From Echiichthys vipera (Eukaryota > Chordata > Actinopteri > Perciformes > Trachinidae): 64,000 bases of DNA. Positions 1-64,000 of this stretch are shown here, in pieces (position 1 is the first letter of the stretch; each line of letters opens with the position of its first letter). The DNA is taken from contig OY829648.1 in the NCBI GenBank assembly GCA_963691815.1, positions 21,292,422-21,356,421 on the forward strand, in the 5' to 3' direction. The notes under the pieces were generated by a model that made no database searches, was not told where the DNA came from, and saw nothing but the letters and a program-made list of their open reading frames with translations. Both the position numbers and the translations under genes were made by a program.

Positions 1-54287
<54,287 letters not shown>

Positions 54288-54748
54288 CTGCAAAGAAACA
54301 GAAGAGACTCCGTGATTAATAGAGCCACAGGGTGAAGTCTGCATCAGATGAATAACTGAAAGCACTTTTGTCCCTTAATTCTCATCCCTAGCTAAATATT
54401 GCTTTTGGCAGATGTGTACGGAAGTCCAGATTAAAATGTTACAATATGAGTAGCACTGAGGAAAACCTTCAGGAAAGGAGATATATTTAACTATCAGAGA
54501 AAGGAAGAAAAGGAAATGTGAGAAAGACACTTAAGGACAAACAATTATTATTGTCTTTGTTATAATTTTAAAATGTCCCTCAAGACAGATATAATGATGA
54601 TGAACATTTGAAGGTCCGTTCAGATTAGACTTGTTAGCTCTGATAAGAACTCAATTAATTCTGTGACTGATGCACCAAAAGCTGGTATCATCTACTGAAC
54701 ATGTCATGAACCAGAATTAAGACACAATGTACTGAAAGTCAGTCACGC

Positions 54749-54768
54749 TAATTGATTAGTCGACTAAT
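54749..54768. repeat. 16-bp palindrome, relic of a dispersed repeat
   Basis: GATTAGTCGACTAATC is a perfect palindrome flanked by TAATT and GTAAC, like the AATCGATTAATCG core of the repeat near 13385-13655. Probably a small fragment of the same family. Confidence 0.35.
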
Positions 54769-56224
54769 CGTAACGATCCTCCCTTCCATCCCTTCTATCC
54801 GTTATTGGAATGTTTTTTGTCAATGTCTGCTTAGGATCTTTCACTGTGCCATAAAAGTAGAGACCACCTCTACGTACCTCTGCCAATGTTGGTAGTCACT
54901 GCTGTTCCTCAACATACATTGTTCTATCCGTTAATGAGCTGCTAAGCCCCTTCTTGAGTCAAACTGCGACTTTAGCCACTGCAGCTGTGCTGTGGAATGA
55001 GCCTGATGAGGGGCTCCAAAAAGCACACACACATAGACACACACACTGCAGTTTTTGCACATGCAAGCAGATTGGAAAACAAGGTTTCCCTTGTCGAGGA
55101 GAGGGCAATTACAAAGGAACCCTGACCTTTGAAAAAGGATACAGTTTGAACTGTTTTACAACAGTCTTAAACTTCTAGAGGCCCAAATTTAGTGAAGTGT
55201 CGAGACTCATTAAATATACTTCATCATCAAGAACTCTATTCTCCATCTGTCTCAAGTGATTTTTCTTTTTACAGTGAAACATTAAAGATGGTTCAGTTTG
55301 ACATAACTTTTCTGCTCATGCAATAAGAAATCAGAAGCATGTTTCGTTCTTTCTTTAAAACAGCATCACCTTAAATTTCTTCCTGAAAAGTACTCCAAAA
55401 ACAATTTAAATTTCTATAAAAACAAACGCAAAGAAGCAAAAAGCCTTTTTCCCCAATGACCCAGATTTTGGCATCCTTGTAAATCCTCAAGGTGGAGTAA
55501 AGGAACATTTGTGGAGATCTGAGGCACTTTTTAAAACTAACATGGAAATGTGTCTGGCTACTCTGAACGGAACATGGATCTGGAGCCAAACTTTTCAGAG
55601 ATGGAAAAGCTGACATCTTGTTCCTTATGGGAGAAGTTCCCATGGCTGTTGTAAGTATTCTGTAGACTAACCACAGCCGCTATTTTTTCAAGAGCACTGT
55701 GGAAAAACCATAGCTAATACTCATGGCCTCTAAACAGTATGAGACAACATAAAGCCAACTCTACAAACTCTACTTGTGTAACAATCTGTGTCACTGACGC
55801 ATTAGGTTTAAATCAGCACTGCTGTTCATCATTATTCCCAAAATCTGGTCGTGTCGACATCTACTGTAGCGGGAACTATCCCACAGGTGGGTTTGAGTAT
55901 TTTAGTAGCTGTTTATTTCTGTCTATCTGTGGACAGATTTTGTCACCACACTGGCCCTGGCCAGATAACCGTGCAAGATACAGTCAGAACAACCTTACAG
56001 GTTTGTAGTTGAGATCAAAATGAAGGCAGAGTTCAAAGATGGTGTGATCCTAGCAAAGACCCCTGAAGTAGGGGGGCAGGAATTAGGGAAGGGGCCGTTG
56101 CCCACAACTTTATGCCACTTGGTGTGGCGGCTGGTGTGGTGATCCTATCTCTAGTTTTCTCTTTAGATTTGGAACTAGATTTGCATTTGTCAGTGCTTTT
56201 CAGTGCCAGTACCAACATCTAAAG

Positions 56225-56330
56225 TTAAAAACATTCATGCCTGGGATCTTTCCAGTTCCAGCAGTCCACTAGAACTGTTTGGGGTTAAGTGACTTGCCCA
56301 AGAGCACCTCATTAAGGGAAATAATTACAG
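56225..56330. repeat. SINE-like fragment
   Basis: The segment TTTGGGGTTAAGTGACTTGC followed by CCAAGAGCACCTCA is the conserved central phrase of common teleost SINEs. Neither head nor tail can be recognised, so it is a partial or decayed copy. Confidence 0.45.
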
Positions 56331-58252
56331 CTTCATTTTCAAAAATGGCAATGGACCCTGAAGGGCTGAAGAGTCCAACCAATGGTCCCTTGCACAAAAT
56401 ATTGAACATTTTAAGGGAAATTGTCAAATTTATTTTGGATAACTCAGTGGAACTAAGCTACTTGCCTTATTTACTGACTATGCATATAAGGGAAATCTTA
56501 ATGCAGTCTTCTTGCTGCCACACAGGAAATACTTTTAATAATTTATCTGTGATGTCAAGGAACACATGTGGCATGAACATGGCTGAGTGAATGAACTGAG
56601 AGTGAAAGAATGCCCAAAAGTCTGTAACGAAGGACAACAAATGAGAGAAAATTAACAAAACAAAAAAAAATCAAAAATGAAAATCTGCATTTCTACCTAT
56701 TATTTTATTCTGTTGTGTAAGTATGTTGGCACAAGTGGACTTGAAATAAACGATCACATAAATTACTCCACTTTGATATTGTTACAGCATTCATCCTGCT
56801 GGCTGTAAAAGCATGCATCTGCGAATCACGTGTAAGCTTAAACACGCAGAGAAAGTCTAATGGGATGGAGCAAACTGGGCAACTGTCCAATGACAAACTC
56901 CGCTTCACCTCCACTGACATTAAGGCTTAAAGTAATTTGCTGGTAATCACTCACGCATTCATTGCAGAGTAAGTTTCAGCAGCAAGGAATTCCAAGGCCA
57001 ATGCATTGAAAAGTCACAGCCGTTAAAGTCTTCCAACCAAATAAATTCAGAATTTTGGCAGCAATATATAAGACAGTAGAGCTTCAGAAGATGCTACAGT
57101 ACAAAACAGACAATTGAAAGAGGCACTTTACTGACATTTATTCAAAGTTGACACCATGAAACGATGTGGCATTTTGGGAAAGCTATTCTCTTTATGTGCT
57201 CTGCACCTCCAGGACCTTCTGCCACAGTGGGGAGAGTTTCATACCGTAGCAGTGGCAGTGATCACATTTACTGTCATTTATTTTATTCCTGAAAGCAAAG
57301 ACTAGGATGTTACTCACTCACAATTCCTCTGGTTTATAAAGGCCTAATCGCAAAGCTCCAGAAAAACAGTGCTGTGAACATACAGGCTAAGAGCGACGCA
57401 GAGGAACCCCTAAACTGAACCTTCTGTTCTATGGCTCCCCTCGTCCAACAAAACCCAACAGGTTACACAACATGTAGCTGTTACAGCACTTAACAGCAAC
57501 AGAGGCCATAAACATACACTGCTTTCTGTCATTCTGCTGACTCAGGGTAAAATCTGCCAGAAAAAGAGTGGCTGTCATCCTGACCGTCAGCTATGAGGCA
57601 TAATTCACTTAATCAGCTCCACTGAGAAAACACATGTGAAACAGCACACGGTGCAATTAGTGTGCCTTAGTGAGAAAAGTGTGCAGCACTATGCATACAA
57701 AGGAGCAAACATGTGTGCAGACACATATGCGAGGTAGGGCACGCAAGTTTATAGTCTTGACATATAAATGAACACACAAACACAAATAAATCTGCTGTGG
57801 ATAACCACATAGTGCTTTGTAATGACGTCAGTATGAGCAACCATCATTTTTAATAAAGTGCACACATATGCTATGTTTCTCCTGGGAATAGGCAACAAAA
57901 CTACAAAAGTCTGGATTCACTGCATAAAAAAAAACATCAACATTCTATCTTTCGTAATTGCTATCTCTCCTTTTCTACAATTAATTTTTTACTATTAACT
58001 TTATTATTCATTGTTAACTTTTTATTCCTTCATTTTCTTTTTAATCCTTCTTTTTTATTTTGCCTGTCTTTTTGATAGATATGAATCCCTAATGGCATCT
58101 GCTCAAATTGGCCAGCTTTGCTCAGACATAGGAAAAACAGGAAATCGCTGCCTTGTGAAAAATTAATTCCTTCTTTTTTTTCTTCTATTTTTTAACCAAG
58201 TTCATATGCGTTGCCTATTTAAACAAGGGAAAGCACAGTGGAGGGGAAGCGG

Positions 58253-58278
58253 TTATTATCCCTTGCACGGGATAATAA
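58253..58278. repeat. perfect 10-bp hairpin
   Basis: TTATTATCCC (58253-58262), six-base loop TTGCAC, then GGGATAATAA (58269-58278). No role known. Confidence 0.8.
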
Positions 58279-58897
58279 TCTCCATGTATTTGTGTGCAGT
58301 CGTTATTTCTGGTGTTGACAGTGACAAAACCATGTCCTCACTGCTGCAGAACAATAACCACACTTGTTATAGTGCCAGATCAAAAATGTGCTCTTTCATC
58401 ACAATGAGCCCAACTAATCCACATTTTACTATTATTTTCCTCTTCTAGCAGTATGAGGTTAAAGAAGGATTCACAAGGTATTCAAAAGTAGCTTAACATA
58501 AAAGTCATTTAAGGAGCGAATACTGCTCCCAGGATGGATCACAGACTGTATATAAAGATGGACGTCACATCTTCACTTCCTCCCATTCCCACTCCCATAC
58601 ATCAACCCGACCAAACGAGTGTCAATCACAGGATGATGTTTCACCCTGTTTTTATAGCATCAAATAACTTATTAAAATATATCAGAAAAAATAACACTTA
58701 AAATACATTAGCATGATTGAAATGACGTGAAACGTAGCAGTTTCTGAGCAACAGCAACTTTTTAAATTTGTTTCCAATGAGCAGAGAGCTTATGCGACTG
58801 CATGTGGCGGCCTAGAGAAAAGACAACGTAACCTTTCATTTTCTCTCTAAGACCGCCCCCTTTTTTGTGCTTCGTGCCCTTTGAGTTCAAAATCTCT

Positions 58898-59081
58898 GAA
58901 CTTTTGAGAAAGGTGCTGGTGTCGTAAACAGGTGCTCCTGTTCAAAAAACTATCACAACAAAGACAGAAAAGGACATTTGTGGGTGCAGATCAGCAGGAC
59001 ACTGATTGTTGCTGGTGAGTGATGTGCTTTTACCACAGTAAACATTGTAAGCTTGTTGTTAGCTTGTTGTGAGCTATAGCC
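58898..59081. repeat. second copy of the dispersed repeat at 1260-1474
   Basis: Shares with 1277-1420, in the same orientation, GAACTTTT, AACTATCA, AAAGACAGAAAA, CATTTGTGGG, TGATTGTTGCTGGTGAGT and TGTGCTTTTA in the same order. The terminal inverted repeats seen in the first copy are not evident here. Confidence 0.6.
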
Positions 59082-59814
59082 ACCTTGCAAACATTGTTGC
59101 CGTTGTTATAAAAGAAAACCCACAACATTTTCTTTCTGTCCCTCATTACAGTGTCTAATAGTATGTGTCTACCTCTTTTCTTCCTTAACCTTTCTCTTTT
59201 AAACTGCAACTTTAATCCTGCCTGAGTTCACCAGTTGCCATCTAATTACCAAGGTTTAGCCTGGAGTGACAGAGCTGAAGAGTTCAAAACACCACAACTT
59301 GTGGTGAAAACCTTTCCCTGCAACCAACAGAGAAATAGAGCAGGACCACCAGGCAGCTAAACTCTGCTAGCTGCGGAGCTGCCTCTCTAGTTTCACTTCA
59401 TTTGACGCAATTGGATGTGTCTTGGAACTATGCGCCACAAAAACCACAGATCTCTAATAATGGCACTTGTGAGTTCAAATGATCACACGCAGCCATTCAC
59501 ACATAAACATATAGTGAGACCAGACTGATGCACACACGGCACACAGGCCTGTAATACCTCCCAGATTCATGTCCTGGGGGGAGATGACAGCTCTGAACCC
59601 TCCAGTCATCCATCTGACTTGATAACTGGTGCTGGAGACAGAACCCAGCAGAAGATGCAAACCGAAGGAAAGTCTCAATTAAGGGTGTGCCACGTGTGTG
59701 TAAATGTATGGTTTTCATTTATGGGGATGTGTGGTTCTGTGGTGTGGCCATTCATGCAACTAAAGAGACATGGTGACCTTGCATCACTTGCCTTTGCATG
59801 TATGTATGAATGTT

Positions 59815-60117
59815 TAAATAGCGAGCTTGTGACCAGAGGGTCGCCACTTAAATCCCCGGGACTGGCAGGATAAATCTGGGTAGGGAAGTGATGAGCAGCA
59901 CTTGCTCTTCCCTCATTACCACCCCTGAGGTGCCCTTGAGCAGGGCCCATAACCCCCAAACCGCTCCAGTGGAGCTGCTCAGTGGCCAGCAGAGCAGACT
60001 GTGGTTGTACTGGGCAGCTTCCAGGTGTGAATGTGTAACTGTGTGAATGTAAACAGGGTGTTCCTGAAAAAGAGAGCATTGTTATCAGTGTTCTCAACTT
60101 GAATAAATAATGGTTAA
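59815..60117 (+). mobile_element. tRNA-derived SINE, 5'-truncated
   Basis: The head remnant GCGAGCTTGTGACCAGAGGG with decayed B box CACTTAAATCCCC is followed by CCGGGACTGGCAGGATAAAT and TGAGGTGCCCTTGAGCAGGG. Then come CAGACTGTGGTTGTACTGGG, CAGCTTCCAGGTGTGAATGT and an A/T-rich tail (GAATAAATAATGGTTAAAA). This is a widespread teleost SINE in my memory. It is antisense to hmcn1, in intron 1. Confidence 0.75.
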
Positions 60118-62510
60118 AAAAATAATAATGTTAAAAGTGATAAGACAATGAAATGCTGAAGAAATAAATGCGGCTGTAGGTATCAACAGTTAAATATCAC
60201 CTAATTTTCTGTCTCTTATCTTTCCTGTCACTGTCCTCTTTCCAGGAAAGCAGAAATAGTATCAAAGTAGTGGCATTAAACATCTAAGTTAATGGTTTCA
60301 TTTCGTTTTTAAAGTCGAGAATAATGTTAATTTTATATACCAAATGTACCAAATGCAAAGATTGAAAATATGTGTCAACATGGGCCATCTGTATGCCATA
60401 ATCGTCAATGCATAATAAGCACCAAAGTGATGATTTTGACAACATGTCGCTGCATTTTTTTTGATGCTCCATTTACATCTGGTCTGGGAAAAGATGGGGT
60501 CTGAGGCAATGATAATAGTGGACCCAGCAAAGATATATTTTCTTGAGCATCCATATAAACATTATCACATGTTGGCAGTCAAAGCCTTGCGCAAATTCTC
60601 ACCACAGGCAATATATGACTAAATGTGACAAGTGGAATATTGTATTTTCTACAAAGAAAAACATAAAAGAGAGAGTTTAATATAATCTTGTCTGTGTAGT
60701 TGGGTGACAGCCTAGACTTTGTGTCTAGACTGTCTAGTGGAAGTAGGAAGAGGGCAAAAATAAGTGAATAATGTATGAATGTGTGTCTCACTTTCTACTT
60801 TTTTGTCTTCATAAAGATGATGTTCAATCTTTGTCATATATACATTATGTCTGCAAGCAACAAGACAGATGTTGACAAAGATTATGTCATATCGGGACAT
60901 AACATTCATGTATAATTTGTCCAGGATGCTTAAGAATATATACTTTTAAAAAATGTATTAAGTATAGAGCTTGTTGTACGCTTTACAGATCGATGAGACA
61001 TTTTGAGCTGTGTAAATGAAACTGACTTGGTGATTGGGTAGAGATGAGACGTATTTGTGCTCTTGTTTGCATTTAAAGAAAAGCAACACAAGGAGAATGA
61101 GTTATCATTTTCTGCGACCCTGTCTGACCCTGCCTTCACGGTTGACCTTTGACCTTTACAGATAGTCAACCGTGCTCTTGAACTCTGTGGATGGTCTGGA
61201 CAAAGTAATGTATAAATAAATCCATCTGGAGGAAAGCAGTTTGCCTCGGGATTTCATTTGAGTTTCCTTAATGTTTTTAGTTGTATTATTTAGCTACTTA
61301 TTTTAATTTGTGCTATTAAAGTATATAAGTCTTAGTTTTATTTGACTGTACTGTACAAAAAACGACGAATAGGATCTTTTGTCTGTGACATTTTCTTGAA
61401 ATCTAAAAGCAAATGGTGTTCACACAAACAATGCTTTGTAAAAGTGGAAGAGTTCTGGTCTGATTTATGACGACTGCACTCACTTTCTGGGTTTCTGGGT
61501 CAAGCTGTGATAAATCTAACGTCTTTGTCAGTCTCACCTGTGGAAAAAACTGGTACAATGCAAAAACAAACAAATCATGGCCATAAGTCATGGTGACACC
61601 TTTGCATCGTGTAAAAACATCTTACATAACCAAACTGCTTACAAAACTGACCCCAACATCACCCTTACCCTGGATGGAGCAGAGCAAAGAGTTCAGACAG
61701 AGGCTCTTTTTATTGCCTTGACAACATATTAAGGATAAGTGGGAAGGCTGGAGAAGGGGATGAAAAAGACAAAGCTGTGGCTTAGAGGGGCATCAGGTAG
61801 TGTTGTCTCTGTTAAGCCTCTAAATGCTTCTAACTGAAAGGGCAAAAACTGGTAAGGGCAACAAACATCTCTCTGCAGTTCCACATATGGTCTCTATTGT
61901 AGAAAAACAGGCCAAACAATGAGACTTGGCTGAGGCTGATTCTATGATTCACCTACGGAAAAAAAATGACCTTTATAATTAAATGTGACCTTTTAATGGC
62001 ATTAATCTGCCTAAAAAGTTAGAAGGCTTTAACGTAAATCACAACAACCTTATTATTGCAGCCACAAAACTTTAAAGCTCATGACTAAGTATTTCATGAG
62101 TGATGGTGTAATCCCTGAGTGCTCACAAGTGAATGGGTGGTGTTTTCTGTTTTGTGTGCCTCTTTTGTTTTCCTGAGGAAATTGTGCGTCTTGAGCATGT
62201 CAGCAATGCCGACCACACACAGTTGCACACTCATGTCTGAGACACTGATTTCCAACTGCTTTCCAACCAGTGTGCCACAAGAGCGCCTTCATAACTGCCG
62301 TGGTGTGTTGTGAAAATTAAAAATTCAAGTCATAAATGTATGGAAAAGTAGATTTTTTTAGCCTTTTGAGGTTTCCAAGATAGTTGACCATGAGCTCAGC
62401 AAGTGCTTGTCATCAGGGTTACACAGGTAATCACAAAAAAGCTCAATGTTTTAGACTAGAATTATACTATATGTATAGGGAATTAATATATAATAATTAA
62501 GTGCTTTATT

Positions 62511-62532
62511 ATTCTATTCTATTCTATTCTAT
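62511..62532. repeat. (TTCTA)n short tandem repeat
   Basis: Four to five copies of TTCTA/ATTCT in intron 1. Confidence 0.85.
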
Positions 62533-64000
62533 ATTATTGCCCAGCGATTTTTGGAACAAAATAAGTGTGCAATAGAAAAGAAAAGATTGGGATACACTGA
62601 TCTGAGGTGGTCTCCGTAATACATGACTTCCCCCAAAACATTCCCCTCAGAGATGGGGGCAGAGGGCACTGACAGCCTGACCTTCAGCCTTGCAGCCTGT
62701 AATTCATATTCTCAAAACATATGCCTGGTTCAGACACATTTGCCACAATTAAAAACGGCACAGGCCTCCATGTCAATTAATATTCTTAAATGCCTCTATA
62801 CATCTATCCCATTCTTTTATCTTAATATTCTTTCCTCTGGTGTAGGCACATGGACATGTCCAGGGTTGTATGAAAAGGAGAAATAAGAGCATGAGACGCC
62901 CTTACGACACATTGGTAAAATATGTTCTTGCATACCCAGAATGCAATTGTGATAAATTACAGAGAGCACCGCACAGATTGGGCTTACTGACAACACTGCC
63001 AACAAGCGGAAACTGACGAGTCTCCTTCGACAGAGACACATGAGCTCCTCTAGTGCATACTGTCACTGAAACCTTCCTGCTCATACGCCTGTAAACCTAT
63101 AGACCTGTGATAATAAGATGATTAAACTTTTACAAGGAGGTAATGCCCTGCTTGGTCTTTTCCAGTACAGTAAAGCTGCTAGGTAAACAGATTTTAATTA
63201 ATCCAACAACAATAATTTACTTTTTTGGAAAGAAAACATATATCATCACCTTATAAAGTGGTGAACGTGTTGGCAAACAGTTATTATACCTATTTACCTA
63301 TCCAAGACTCGTAACAACGTCAGTATTCGTTGCGAGCTGTGTCTAATATTCACACCTTGTATCTCTGTTTTGGTTTCAACTAACCACTGAGGGAAATATC
63401 CAGCTTAATGCTCCACTATGTACACATTGTTTGTCTATTTAGAAACAGGCTCTGATTCTGTACCACAGAGTATTGTAGTAGCAGATTCAGTGTACATACA
63501 CCACGATATTCTGTCAGCTAGCCTTAAATGAGCGACCAGTAGCCCTGAAGGTAACGTACAGTAGTTTATTGGGTGTTTATGTGGAAAACAACTGCGTGCT
63601 GAGGTTGGAAACAAGACTGAAAAACAGTAAAGTAAAACCAAAAGAAAGAGCTAAGAGACACGAAAAAGCTGTGATGATTCTCTGTCAGTTTGTTACAATG
63701 AACAACTGCAGCTTTAAGGATTAAAATATTTACCAAAAAAAGAAAAAGAAAGTATGGCACAAAGTTTAAGAAACTGGCTGTGCCTCACGAACATCTATCC
63801 TGCTGTCCTAAACATTCACGATGTACATGACGTGTTAGAGGGTCATCCAGCTCAATAAATGCCTGCATGTGGTGAAGACAGAATAACAAAAGAAACGTGT
63901 CCTCTGCCTGTTTCTATGGGAAGAAGCATGTCACTCTAGTATTAATGGATTGACAGTTAATGTCACTCTGAACACACTAGACCTAATGCTAAAAACTTGC

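Larger units (their letters stand above)
54288..64000 (-). other. hmcn1 intron 1, 3' part (at least 9,713 nt)
   Basis: No exon 1 (signal peptide and the DxTGS start of the VWA domain) can be found here on the minus strand, so it must lie further upstream. Recognisable contents are a SINE at 59815-60117, a SINE-like fragment near 56225-56330, a repeat copy at 58898-59081, a short hairpin at 58253-58278, and a TTCTA pentamer run at 62511-62532. The rest is AT-rich intron in which I recognise nothing. There is no supported second gene. Confidence 0.8.

Overview
This window is vertebrate genomic DNA, almost certainly from a teleost fish. It is intron-rich, all the splice sites mapped are GT-AG, and there are many long CA/GT microsatellites. 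Fish-type interspersed repeats are present: tRNA-derived SINEs, a Harbinger remnant, a Tc1-like relic, small DNA transposons and a Penelope-like fragment. There is one gene, on the minus strand, and it runs off both ends of the window: hemicentin-1 (hmcn1), a giant extracellular matrix protein. I see no second protein-coding host gene on either strand.

Layout, in gene order from high to low coordinates: 54288-64000 is intron 1. The exon with the signal peptide and the start of the VWA domain must lie beyond 64000. 41481-54287 holds seven exons for the rest of the VWA domain and the conserved linker after it. 134-41383 holds 62 exons coding for 34 consecutive immunoglobulin (Ig) modules of 84-104 residues. 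Six modules are single exons (2, 9, 13, 14, 21, 33) and 28 are split by one intron. Every border between modules is a phase-1 intron and every module length is a multiple of three, which checks the exon map independently. From memory of human HMCN1, the modules correspond one to one and in order. The remaining Ig modules and the C-terminal thrombospondin, nidogen G2F-like and EGF domains lie below position 1.

The mapped exons total 10,548 coding bases, about 3,516 codons. Ig modules are numbered by order in this window; module 1 is atypical and lacks the core Trp, so other numbering schemes may be shifted by one.

The introns carry most of the unusual structure. A 442-base Penelope-like insertion at 29942-30383 has 14-base target duplications, identical 114-base inverted arms, and hammerhead-ribozyme-like core motifs on both strands. 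A (TG)n tract abuts a VWA-exon splice acceptor at 49826. A tRNA-Ser(AGA) pseudogene at 18025-18075 has lost its middle. A Harbinger remnant at 50907-51790 keeps pieces of both of its genes. A perfect 14-bp hairpin lies at 46241-46276. I found no new multi-gene system; the interest lies in the gene's modular architecture and these intronic elements.
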